Source: UBA4615 sp044359175 (GTDB taxonomy: Bacteria; Pseudomonadota; Gammaproteobacteria; Burkholderiales; Burkholderiaceae_E). From it: a stretch of DNA of 26,676 nucleotides. The translations under genes and the position numbers were made by a program. The stretch is taken from the NCBI GenBank assembly GCA_044359175.1, contig JBIKMO010000028.1:1-26676 (forward strand), written 5' to 3'. Of the stretch, positions 1 through 6,756 are shown in pieces. The notes beneath the pieces were generated by a model that was given only the letters and a program-made list of their open reading frames with translations, did not search any database and had not been told where the DNA came from. Positions within the stretch are counted from its first letter, which is position 1, and each line of letters begins with the position of its first letter.

Positions 1-10
1 CGGGATCCGG

Positions 11-16
11 TAGAAT
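11..16 (+). promoter_or_regulatory. Candidate -10 element of the ribBA promoter
   Basis: TAGAAT lies 36 bases before the ribBA start codon and matches TATAAT at five of six positions. The -35 region would fall at or before the window edge and cannot be judged. TAGAAT/TAGATT hexamers recur before other transcription units here (6407, 9889, 15158), which supports their use as -10 boxes. Confidence 0.4.
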
Positions 17-23
17 CGGGCTG

Positions 24-40
24 CCGCAGGCCCGCTGCGG
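24..40 (+). other. Small hairpin in the ribBA leader
   Basis: A perfect 6-bp inverted repeat (CCGCAG / CTGCGG, 5-nt loop) begins about where a transcript from the TAGAAT box would start. It would cap the 5' end of the mRNA just ahead of the GAGG ribosome-binding site at 45-48. The leader is too short to hold an FMN riboswitch if this promoter is the real one. Confidence 0.35.
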
Positions 41-52
41 CACCGAGGTCCC

Positions 53-1207
53 ATGCCCCCCACCGCCGTCCAATCGCTGCATCCGGCCTCCGCCGCGTCG
101 ACGGTCGCATCGACCGCCGAGATCATCACCGAGCTGCGCGCCGGGCGCATGGTGATCCTGGTCGACGAGGAGGACCGGGAGAACGAGGGCGACCTGGTGC
201 TCGCGGCCGACCACGTCTGTGCGGAGGCGATCAACTTCATGGCCCGGTACGGCCGCGGCCTGATCTGCCTCACGCTCACCGAGCAGCGCTGCCGGCAGCT
301 GCACCTGCCGCTGATGGTGCCGGTCAACGGGTCGTCCCACGGCACGAACTTCACGGTCTCGATCGAGGCCGCCGAGGGCGTGACCACCGGTATCTCCGCG
401 GCCGACAGGGCGCGCACCGTGCGGGCGGCGGTGGCACCGGACGCGCGCCCCGAGGATCTGGTGCAGCCCGGGCACGTCTTTCCGCTGATGGCCCAGCCCG
501 GTGGCGTGCTGATGCGCGCCGGGCACACCGAGGCCGGGTGCGATCTCGCGCAACTCGCCGGGCTCGCGCCCGCCGCCGTGATCTGCGAGATCCTGAAGGA
601 CGACGGGACGATGGCCCGGATGCCCGACCTGGTCGCCTTCGGTCGCGAACACAACCTGAGGATCGGCACGATCGCCGACCTGATCCAGCATCGCAGCGCG
701 ACCGAGAGCCTGATCGAGCGGCGTGGCGAGCGCGAGGTCACGACGGTCGCCGGGCCGTTCCGGATGGTCATGTACAGCGACTCACCGAGCGGTTCGCCTC
801 ACCTCGCTCTCGTACGGGGGCGTTTCGGTCCGGCCGACGAGGTGCTGGTCCGGGTTCACGAGCCGCTGTCGGTGATCGACCTGATCGAGACCGCGGGGGG
901 AACGCACTCGTGGTCGGTGACGCGCGCGCTCGAGGCGATCGCACGGCACGGCGCGGGGGTGCTGGTGATGCTCAACTGCGGCCAGGACGGCGCCGCGCTG
1001 CTGCAGCGGTTCGATGCGTCGCTTCGGCATCCGGCCGACGCCGGCGCGCGCCGCGCGGCGAAGATGGACCTGCGCACCTACGGCGTGGGCGCGCAGATCC
1101 TGCGCGACCTCGGCGTCGGTCGCATGAGGCTGCTGTCGCGTCCGCGGCGCATGCCCAGCATGACCGGCTACGACCTGCAGGTCGTCGGTTTCGATACGCA
1201 GCCTTAG
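53..1207 (+). CDS. ribBA: RibBA-like protein: 3,4-dihydroxy-2-butanone-4-phosphate synthase with a degenerate GTP cyclohydrolase II domain
   Basis: This 384-residue cytoplasmic enzyme makes the four-carbon riboflavin precursor 3,4-dihydroxy-2-butanone 4-phosphate from ribulose 5-phosphate. The synthase domain (about residues 20-215) shows the acidic metal- and substrate-binding loop DEEDRENEGD (38-47), the TTGIS segment (111-115) and the HTE motif (158-160). The second half (about 222-384) aligns with GTP cyclohydrolase II, but where that family has its three zinc cysteines this protein reads HEPLSVIDLIETAGG with no cysteine, so cyclohydrolase activity is unlikely; a separate RibA is expected elsewhere. 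GAGG at 45-48 sits 4 bases before the ATG. ribH, the next enzyme to use its product, follows after 8 bases. Fused RibBA proteins with an inactive second domain are known in Proteobacteria, so the assignment of the first domain is secure. Confidence 0.93.
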   Translation: MPPTAVQSLHPASAASTVASTAEIITELRAGRMVILVDEEDRENEGDLVLAADHVCAEAINFMARYGRGLICLTLTEQRCRQLHLPLMVPVNGSSHGTNFTVSIEAAEGVTTGISAADRARTVRAAVAPDARPEDLVQPGHVFPLMAQPGGVLMRAGHTEAGCDLAQLAGLAPAAVICEILKDDGTMARMPDLVAFGREHNLRIGTIADLIQHRSATESLIERRGEREVTTVAGPFRMVMYSDSPSGSPHLALVRGRFGPADEVLVRVHEPLSVIDLIETAGGTHSWSVTRALEAIARHGAGVLVMLNCGQDGAALLQRFDASLRHPADAGARRAAKMDLRTYGVGAQILRDLGVGRMRLLSRPRRMPSMTGYDLQVVGFDTQP

Positions 1208-1215
1208 GAGCGACC

Positions 1216-1716
1216 GTGGACATCGAAGTGTTCGACGCCGGCACTCGCGGCGAGGGACTGCGCATCGGTATCGTGCAGTCGCGATTCAACCAGCCGGTCT
1301 GCGCGGCGCTTCGAGAGGCCTGCGTCGAGGAGCTCGGGCGGCTCGGGGTGGCCACCGACGACGTGTTCGTCTGTTCGGTCCCGGGGGCGCTCGAGATCCC
1401 GCTCGCGCTGCAGAACCTGGCCCGGACTGGAGCGTTCGACGCGCTGGTCGCCTTGGGTGCGGTCGTACGAGGCGAGACCTACCACTTCGAGGTCGTGGCC
1501 GAGCGCAGTGCCGAGGGCGTGATGCGCGTGTCGCTGGACAACGGCGTGCCGATCGCCAACGCGATCCTCACCGTGGACACCGACGCACAGGCCGAGGCGC
1601 GCATGCACGTGAAGGGAGTCGAGGCCGCCCGCGTCGCGGTTGAAATGGCGAACCTGGGCGCCTCGCTCGCCTCGCTGGCCGGTGACGGCGACGACGACGA
1701 CGACGACGATGAGTGA
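1216..1716 (+). CDS. ribH: 6,7-dimethyl-8-ribityllumazine synthase
   Basis: Lumazine synthase condenses dihydroxybutanone phosphate with the ribitylaminouracil intermediate in the penultimate step of riboflavin synthesis. The 166-residue product starts at GTG 1216, chosen because AGGAG (1206-1210) lies 5 bases upstream and the N-terminus then matches the family length. Family features are the SRFN substrate loop (22-25), the SVPGALEIP segment (54-62), GAVVRGETYHFE with the proposed catalytic His90, and a conserved Arg near 129. The C-terminus is a run of aspartates (residues 159-165) encoded by a GAC repeat, an acidic tail of a type I have seen in betaproteobacterial RibH. The last 8 bases overlap the nusB start (ATGAGTGA), so translation of the two genes is probably coupled. 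Confidence 0.95.
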   Translation: MDIEVFDAGTRGEGLRIGIVQSRFNQPVCAALREACVEELGRLGVATDDVFVCSVPGALEIPLALQNLARTGAFDALVALGAVVRGETYHFEVVAERSAEGVMRVSLDNGVPIANAILTVDTDAQAEARMHVKGVEAARVAVEMANLGASLASLAGDGDDDDDDDE

Positions 1717-2209
1717 GCGCGACGGGCGGGAGCCGACGGCCGTGCGTCCGACCTTCGGCGGCCCGCCGGAGCGCACCGCGCCCAAGAGCGCACGCCGCCG
1801 AGCGCGGGAACTCGCGATGCAGGGCCTGTACCAGTGGCTGCTGTCGCGCGAGGACGCCGGGGTGATCGAGGCGCATCTCGCCTCGACCTCCCCGCAGTTC
1901 GACAAGGCCGACCGCGAACACTTCGGCGAACTGCTGCACGGCTCGATCCGGGAGGTCGACGCGCTGCACGCGCAGCTCGTACCGCACCTCGATCGGCGGG
2001 TGGACGAGCTGTCGCCGGTCGAACACGCGACGCTGCTGGTCGGCGCCTTCGAACTGACCCGCCACCTCGAGATTCCGTACCGGGTGGTGATCAACGAGGC
2101 GGTCGAGCTCGCCAAGGCATTCGGCGGCACCGACGGCTACAAGTTCATCAACGGCGTGCTCGACAAGGTGGCCGCCTGCGCGCGTCCCGCCGAGATCCGG
2201 CCGCGCTAG
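1709..2209 (+). CDS. nusB: Transcription antitermination factor NusB
   Basis: NusB binds boxA RNA together with NusE (ribosomal protein S10) and promotes antitermination, chiefly on rRNA operons. The 166-residue product starts at the ATG inside ATGAGTGA, overlapping the ribH stop. The helical NusB fold begins near residue 26 (KSARRRARELAMQGLYQWLL) after a variable N-terminus, and the hallmark C-terminal segment ELTRHLEIPYRVVINEAVEL, then AKAFGG and YKFINGVLDKV, is intact. No Shine-Dalgarno sequence precedes the ATG because the upstream DNA is the GAC repeat of ribH, so initiation probably depends on ribosomes finishing ribH. The ribH-nusB pairing is widespread in Proteobacteria. Confidence 0.95.
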   Translation: MSERDGREPTAVRPTFGGPPERTAPKSARRRARELAMQGLYQWLLSREDAGVIEAHLASTSPQFDKADREHFGELLHGSIREVDALHAQLVPHLDRRVDELSPVEHATLLVGAFELTRHLEIPYRVVINEAVELAKAFGGTDGYKFINGVLDKVAACARPAEIRPR

Positions 2210-2213
2210 CGCC

Positions 2214-3284
2214 GTGGACGTGGACGCGTGCCCGGACGCAGCGACCGCGCACGGGTCGAGCCCGGGCGACCGCGCCGACCGGTCGGCCGTGGGCGGCGAG
2301 TTCGAACTGATCCGGCGGCATTTCGTGCGCGACCGCGGGCCGCGGCGCGCCCGCCTGGGCGTGGGCGACGACTGCGCGCTGATCGATCCGCCCGTGGGCG
2401 AGACGCTGGCGGTGTCCACCGACATGCTGGTCGAGGGGCGACACTTCTTTCCGGACGTCGATGCAGCCGCGCTCGGGCACAAGGCGCTCGCGGTCAACCT
2501 GTCGGACCTCGCCGCGATGGGCGCGTGCCCGATCGGATTCACGCTCGCCCTCGCGCTGCCCCGCCGCGACGACACGTGGCTGCATGCGTTCGCGGGCGGG
2601 CTGTTCGCGCTTGCCGACGAGCACGACTGCGAGCTGGTGGGCGGCGACACCACGCGCGGTCCGCTGAACCTGTGCATCACGGTCTTCGGCGGCGTGCCCG
2701 CCGCGCTCGCGTTGCGCCGCGACGGCGCACGCGGCGGCGATGACCTCTGGGTGTCCGGCACGCTCGGTGCGGCCGCCTGGGCGGTCGCGTGCCGCGTCGG
2801 ATCGGATGCGGCGCCGGCGGGCGACGACGATCTGGACCGCGCGCTGGCGCTCGCGCGGCAGCGGCTCGACCGACCGCAGCCGCGCGTCGCGCTCGGCGTG
2901 GCGCTGCGCGGTCTGGCGAGCGCGGCAATTGACCTGTCGGACGGTCTGGTCGGCGATCTCGACCACGTGCTCGAGCGGTCGTCGCTCGCCGCCGGCGCCC
3001 CGCTGGGCGCGAGCCTCGCGTGGCCGTCGATCCCGGTCGATCGGGCGCTCGACGGGCTGGCCGAGACGCGGCGCGCCGAACTCGCACTCGCCGGTGGCGA
3101 CGACTACGAGCTGCTGTTCGCGGCGCAGCCTGCGCGACGTGCCGCGGTGGTCGCGGCGGCCGCCGCCTGCGGGGTCGCCGTGTCGCGAATCGGGTGCGTC
3201 GAGCACCGTGCGGGGGTACGGCTGCTGGACGCCGGACACCGGCCGATGGCGTTCCATGCGCGAGCCTTCGATCACTTCCGCTGA
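2214..3284 (+). CDS. thiL: Thiamine-monophosphate kinase
   Basis: ThiL phosphorylates thiamine monophosphate to thiamine diphosphate with ATP. The product reads as an intact member of the AIR synthase-like fold: GVGDDCAL (49-56) and STDMLVEGRHF (68-78) for metal and ATP, NLSDLAAMGA (95-104), VGGDTTRGP (142-150), DLSDGLVGDLDH (240-251) and AGGDDYELLF (293-302). The start is uncertain. GTG 2214, four bases after the nusB stop, gives 356 residues. The family normally begins close to GEFELI, and GTG 2289 would give 331 residues, nearer the E. coli length. Neither has a clear ribosome-binding site. The 3' end overlaps pgpA by 29 bases. The thiE gene of the same pathway lies far away at 16077-16712. 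Confidence 0.93.
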   Translation: MDVDACPDAATAHGSSPGDRADRSAVGGEFELIRRHFVRDRGPRRARLGVGDDCALIDPPVGETLAVSTDMLVEGRHFFPDVDAAALGHKALAVNLSDLAAMGACPIGFTLALALPRRDDTWLHAFAGGLFALADEHDCELVGGDTTRGPLNLCITVFGGVPAALALRRDGARGGDDLWVSGTLGAAAWAVACRVGSDAAPAGDDDLDRALALARQRLDRPQPRVALGVALRGLASAAIDLSDGLVGDLDHVLERSSLAAGAPLGASLAWPSIPVDRALDGLAETRRAELALAGGDDYELLFAAQPARRAAVVAAAAACGVAVSRIGCVEHRAGVRLLDAGHRPMAFHARAFDHFR

Positions 3285-3822
3285 CCGGGACCCCACCGGG
3301 GCCGAGCGGGTTCGGGCCGAGACGGTCGGACCGACGCCCCCGATCCGGCCGACCTTCGCGTTCATGCGGCCGCGACTGTCGCGCTGGATCGCCCTCGGAT
3401 TCGGCAGCGGCCTGTCGCCGGTCGCACCCGGGACGGTCGCCACGCTCGCGGCCTGGGTCGCGTTCGTGCTGCTCGACCCGCTGCTGCCGGATGCCGCATG
3501 GGCGGCGCTGATCGCCGGGGGCTTCGGGGTCGGTTGCTGGGCCTGTGCGCGCACCGGACGCGACCTGGGCGTCGCCGATCACGGTGCGCTGGTGTGGGAC
3601 GAGGTTGTCGCGTTCTGGGCGGTGCTGCTGCTGGTGCCTGCGACCTTCGCATCGCAGCTGGCCGCGTTCTTCCTGTTCCGGCTTCTCGACGTGCTCAAGC
3701 CACCGCCGATCCGCCAGATCGACCGGACGGTGAAGGGCGGATTCGGCGTGATGCTCGACGACGCGGTGGCCGCGTTCCTCACGGTGCTCGCATTCGCGCT
3801 GTGGATCGCGGTATTCGAGTGA
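3256..3822 (+). CDS. pgpA: Phosphatidylglycerophosphatase A
   Basis: PgpA is an inner-membrane phosphatase that converts phosphatidylglycerol phosphate to phosphatidylglycerol. The family core is clear: RWIALGFGSGLSPVAPGT (43-60), the acidic DHGALVWDEVVAFW segment (109-122), FRLLDVLKPPPI (141-152) and GGFGVMLDDAVAA (161-173), with hydrophobic stretches between them. I chose ATG 3256 (188 residues), which overlaps thiL by 29 bases. The next in-frame ATG at 3364 would remove the RPTFAF segment that homologues have before the core, and I found no in-frame ATG or GTG between the two. The first 30 or so residues are unlike the family and may be a by-product of the overlap. Confidence 0.9.
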   Translation: MREPSITSADRDPTGAERVRAETVGPTPPIRPTFAFMRPRLSRWIALGFGSGLSPVAPGTVATLAAWVAFVLLDPLLPDAAWAALIAGGFGVGCWACARTGRDLGVADHGALVWDEVVAFWAVLLLVPATFASQLAAFFLFRLLDVLKPPPIRQIDRTVKGGFGVMLDDAVAAFLTVLAFALWIAVFE

Positions 3823-3859
3823 CCTGCGACCGGCCCGGGGCAACGGGCGGGAGACGACG

Positions 3860-4411
3860 ATGAGCGAAGGGTTCGACGAGTCGCCGGTGTTCGATGCCGC
3901 CCGGTCGCTCGGCCGGCGGCTGCAGGCGCTCGGCTGGCAGGTGGTGACAGCGGAGTCCTGCACCGGCGGGCTGATCGCGCGCGCGCTGACCGAGACCGCC
4001 GGCTCCTCGGCCTGGTTCGACCGCGGCTTCGTGACCTACTCGAATGAGGCCAAGACCGAGCTGCTGGGGGTGGCGGCGAGCGAGCTCGCGATCCACGGGG
4101 CGGTCAGCGAGCCGGTCGCCCGGGCGATGGCCGAGGGCGCGTTGCGTCGCTCGCGTGCACACCTGGCGCTGTCGGTGACCGGGGTCGCCGGTCCGACCGG
4201 CGGGACGGCGGGTAAGCCGGTGGGCACGGTCTGCTTCGGCTGGGCGCTGCGCGATCCGAGCGGCGCGGGCGATGCCCCGCGACTGCACACGCAGACCGTT
4301 CGGATCGACGGCGCGCGGGCGCGGGTCCGGGCCGCGGCGGCGCTGCACGCCTTGCGCGAGGCGATGCGCGAACTCGACGCCGAAGTCGTCGACCGCCCCC
4401 CGACCGCGTGA
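3860..4411 (+). CDS. pncC: Nicotinamide-nucleotide amidohydrolase (PncC/CinA C-terminal family)
   Basis: PncC deamidates nicotinamide mononucleotide to nicotinate mononucleotide, recycling the pyridine nucleotide released by NAD-consuming enzymes such as DNA ligase. The 183-residue product is a stand-alone CinA C-terminal domain. AESCTGG (31-37) carries the catalytic Ser33, followed by YSNEAK (60-65), GAVSE (80-84), SVTGVAGPTGG (105-115) and KPVGTV (119-124). The N-terminal molybdopterin-binding-like domain of full-length CinA is absent, as in E. coli PncC (YgaD). GGGAGA about 5 bases upstream supports the ATG. It is the last gene before the recA promoter region; a pncC-recA-recX order is also found in E. 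coli. Confidence 0.92.
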   Translation: MSEGFDESPVFDAARSLGRRLQALGWQVVTAESCTGGLIARALTETAGSSAWFDRGFVTYSNEAKTELLGVAASELAIHGAVSEPVARAMAEGALRRSRAHLALSVTGVAGPTGGTAGKPVGTVCFGWALRDPSGAGDAPRLHTQTVRIDGARARVRAAAALHALREAMRELDAEVVDRPPTA

Positions 4412-4443
4412 TCCCATTCGACCGGCCGGCCTAAGCGATCGGC

Positions 4444-4459
4444 CTGATTGTTTGTACAG
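4444..4459 (+). promoter_or_regulatory. LexA (SOS) box upstream of recA
   Basis: CTGATTGTTTGTACAG fits the proteobacterial LexA operator CTG-N10-CAG exactly at both half-site ends and has the usual T/A-rich centre, in a region otherwise very G/C rich. It overlaps the candidate -35 hexamer at 4448-4453, so LexA binding would block RNA polymerase. The ATG of recA is 105 bases downstream of the box. Confidence 0.85.
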
Positions 4460-4476
4460 TAGTTTCATGAGATACT
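4448..4476 (+). promoter_or_regulatory. Candidate sigma-70 promoter of recA
   Basis: TTGTTT (4448-4453) and GATACT (4471-4476) are separated by 17 bases and each matches the consensus at four of six positions. Transcription would start near 4483, giving a leader of about 80 nt. The overlap with the LexA box makes functional sense. Confidence 0.6.
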
Positions 4477-4564
4477 TTCAATTCATCGACGCCTCACGCG
4501 CTCGAACTCGAACCATCCCGTTGGCGGCCCGTTGGTAGCCGCCCGAAACCGCCGGAGAATCCCC

Positions 4565-5623
4565 ATGGACGACGTGAAATCGAAGGCCGAGAAGGCCAAG
4601 GCGCTCGCCGCCGCGCTGTCGCAGATCGAGAAGCAGTTCGGCAAGGGTTCGGTCATGCGGCTGTCCGACGCCGAGGTCGCCGAGGATCTGCAGGTGGTCT
4701 CCACCGGGTCGCTCGGGCTGGACATCGCGCTCGGCGTCGGCGGCCTGCCGCGCGGGCGCGTGGTCGAGATCTACGGCCCGGAATCGTCGGGCAAGACCAC
4801 GCTGACACTTCAGGTGATCGCCGAGATGCAGAAGCTCGGTGGCACCTGCGCGTTCATCGACGCCGAGCACGCACTCGACGTGCAGTACGCGTCCAAACTC
4901 GGCGTGCGCCTCGAGGACCTGCTGATCTCGCAGCCGGACACCGGCGAGCAGGCGCTCGAGATCGCCGACGCGCTGGTTCGCTCCGGGTCGGTGGACCTGA
5001 TCGTGATCGACTCGGTCGCCGCGCTCACGCCGAAGGCCGAGATCGAGGGCGAGATGGGCGATTCCCTCCCCGGCCTGCAGGCGCGGCTGATGTCCCAGGC
5101 GCTGCGTAAGCTCACGGCGACCATCAAGCGCACGAACTGCCTGGTCATCTTCATCAACCAGATCCGGATGAAGATCGGCGTGATGTTCGGCAACCCCGAG
5201 ACCACCACCGGAGGCAACGCGCTGAAGTTCTACGCGTCGGTTCGTCTGGACATCCGTCGCACCGGCTCGATCAAGAAGGGCGAGGAGGTGATCGGCAACG
5301 AGACCAAGGTCAAGGTCGTGAAGAACAAGGTCGCCCCGCCGTTCCGTGCGGCCGAGTTCGACATCCTGTATGGCGAGGGCATCTCGCGTGAGGGCGAGGT
5401 GCTGGACCTCGGCGCGGGCTGCGGCGTGGTCGAGAAGAGCGGCGCCTGGTACAGCTATGGCGGCGACCGGATCGGGCAGGGCAAGGACAACGCGCGCGAG
5501 TTCCTGCGCGAGCACCCGGACATCGCACTGGACATCGAGAACAAGGTCCGCGAGCATTTCGGCGTCAAGCCGCGTGGCCTCAAGGTGATCGAGGGCGGCA
5601 AGGGCGCGGCTGCAGCCGCTTGA
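4565..5623 (+). CDS. recA: Recombinase RecA
   Basis: RecA forms ATP-dependent filaments on single-stranded DNA, drives strand exchange and activates LexA self-cleavage. The 352-residue product is complete: Walker A GPESSGKTT (71-79), catalytic Glu101 in FIDAEHALD, Walker B LIVIDSVAAL with Asp149, the NQIRMKIGVMFGNPETTTGG loop 2 segment, and the C-terminal lid. I chose ATG 4565 because GGAG lies upstream at 4553-4557 and MDDVKSKAEKAKAL is the normal N-terminus; longer in-frame extensions have no homologous sequence. The tail ends GGKGAAAAA and lacks the acidic C-terminus that moderates E. coli RecA. Regulation by LexA is indicated by the operator at 4444-4459. Confidence 0.98.
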   Translation: MDDVKSKAEKAKALAAALSQIEKQFGKGSVMRLSDAEVAEDLQVVSTGSLGLDIALGVGGLPRGRVVEIYGPESSGKTTLTLQVIAEMQKLGGTCAFIDAEHALDVQYASKLGVRLEDLLISQPDTGEQALEIADALVRSGSVDLIVIDSVAALTPKAEIEGEMGDSLPGLQARLMSQALRKLTATIKRTNCLVIFINQIRMKIGVMFGNPETTTGGNALKFYASVRLDIRRTGSIKKGEEVIGNETKVKVVKNKVAPPFRAAEFDILYGEGISREGEVLDLGAGCGVVEKSGAWYSYGGDRIGQGKDNAREFLREHPDIALDIENKVREHFGVKPRGLKVIEGGKGAAAAA

Positions 5624-5625
5624 GT

Positions 5626-5665
5626 GTGCTTCTGCGGTGCGAGTGGGCCTGGTCGGCCGAAGCAC
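5626..5665 (+). terminator. Hairpin between recA and recX, possible attenuator
   Basis: A 7-bp perfect inverted repeat (GTGCTTC 5626-5632, GAAGCAC 5659-5665) starts 3 bases after the recA stop and encloses a smaller GGCC-TGGTC-GGCC stem. No T-run follows, so it is not a canonical terminator. It could reduce readthrough into recX or stabilise the recA message. Confidence 0.3.
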
Positions 5666-5773
5666 TGCCATGCCAGCCGGTGCGGCCCGCGTCCGGGTCG
5701 CTCGAGCCATAGGCGACGAGGCGACGTTCACGGTGGCGCTCGGCGCGTGAGACAGGGTCGGGAGACGGCAGTC

Positions 5774-6277
5774 TTGGACTCGGGCAAGCAGGATCAGATC
5801 ACCGCGGCTCGGCCGCAGCGGCTCAACCGCCCGTCGCTGGGTGGGCGGGCGCTGCGGCTTCTCACGCAGCGGGACCACAGCCGCATCGAACTGCGTCGCA
5901 AGCTCGCACCCCACGCCGAGTCGCCCGAGGCGCTGGAGTCACTGCTCGACGCACTCGAGCGGGCCGGGCTGCTGTCCGAGGCCCGGTTCGCTGCGAGTCT
6001 GGTCCGTCGTCGCGCGGACCGGTACGGGCTGCGCCGAATCGAACTGGAGCTCGGTGCGCATCGCCTCAGCCGGTCGATCACCGGGCCCGTGCTGCTCGGT
6101 CTGCGCGAACACGAACGCGATCGGGCGCTGCAGGTCTGGCGCAAGCGGTTCGGTCGGGTTGCGGTCGACGCGGACGAGCGCCTCAGGCACCAGCGCTTCC
6201 TCGCACGACGCGGCTTCGGCGAAGACACGATCGACTGGGTGATGCGTCACGGCGCGACCGTGTTCGCCGACGGTTGA
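5774..6277 (+). CDS. recX: Regulatory protein RecX
   Basis: RecX binds RecA filaments and limits RecA activity. The product has the arginine- and leucine-rich three-helix repeats of the family: GGRALRLLTQRDHSRIELRRKL, then a segment with LLDALERAGLLSEARFAASLV and RYGLRRIELEL, and a C-terminal unit including RRGFGEDTIDWVM. The start is uncertain. I prefer TTG 5774 (167 residues) because GGGAGA (5760-5765) is well placed 8 bases upstream. GTG 5747 would add nine residues but has no ribosome-binding site. In-frame sequence further up, to 5624, is cysteine-, arginine- and glycine-rich and unlike RecX. The gene lies 150 bases after recA and is probably co-transcribed at a reduced level. Confidence 0.85.
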   Translation: MDSGKQDQITAARPQRLNRPSLGGRALRLLTQRDHSRIELRRKLAPHAESPEALESLLDALERAGLLSEARFAASLVRRRADRYGLRRIELELGAHRLSRSITGPVLLGLREHERDRALQVWRKRFGRVAVDADERLRHQRFLARRGFGEDTIDWVMRHGATVFADG

Positions 6278-6756
6278 CCCGGGCACCTCGTGCAGGCGGC
6301 CGGCAGGATTGCCCGCGGCGAGCGCCCGTGGTCGGCGATCGCTCGGGCCGGGTCGAGGGGTGGGAGCCCGCGCGTGAGCCTCGGTTCGACCGTATCGCCC
6401 GTGTGGTAGATTCGCGCCTTTCCGTGCCGCGTTTCCTTCGCCCCCATGGCCTCGTCGCCCGCACCCCGTCGTGCGTCCCGCCGCACCGACGTGCGAACCG
6501 AAGCGGGCCGCTCGGGCGCGTCGGCGGCGCCCCGGTCCGGGCGCGAGGGATCAGCACGACGCCGGTCGAACGCGGGGCCACGATCGGCGGTTGCCGGGGT
6601 GGCACGCGACCCCACCGGTCGAGGATCACCGCTCGCATGTCGCCGGCGCGCGGCCGAGCCGGTCCGACCGGCGATCCGCGGACGCGGTCGGCAGCCCGGC
6701 GCCTTCCGCGTCACGGCCCCGCGACCGTCCGAGCCGATTGAACGGGAATCACCGCG
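6278..6756 (+). other. 479-nt region without a convincing gene, ahead of sucC
   Basis: No reading frame here looks like a real protein; the longest (6446-6760) is Arg/Ala/Pro/Ser-rich and unlike the coding composition of its neighbours. A TAGATT hexamer at 6407-6412, with TTCGAC 16 bases upstream, could be a promoter. That would give the sucCD message a leader of about 340 nt with many G+C-rich potential stems. Confidence 0.5.
6385..6412 (+). promoter_or_regulatory. Candidate promoter of the sucCD operon
   Basis: TTCGAC (6385-6390), 16-base spacer, TAGATT (6407-6412). The -10 matches consensus at four of six positions; the -35 match is poor. The same pair, with a 17-base spacer, precedes the PP2C gene at 9866-9894, and this recurrence is the main support. 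Confidence 0.35.

Noticed and set aside
1..52. FMN riboswitch upstream of ribBA
   Set aside because: Only 52 bases are visible and none of the conserved riboswitch sequence is there; one further upstream cannot be excluded.
4467..4538. 23-codon frame (MRYFQFIDAS start) between the LexA box and recA
   Set aside because: Its ATG lies upstream of the transcription start expected from the recA promoter and has no Shine-Dalgarno sequence.
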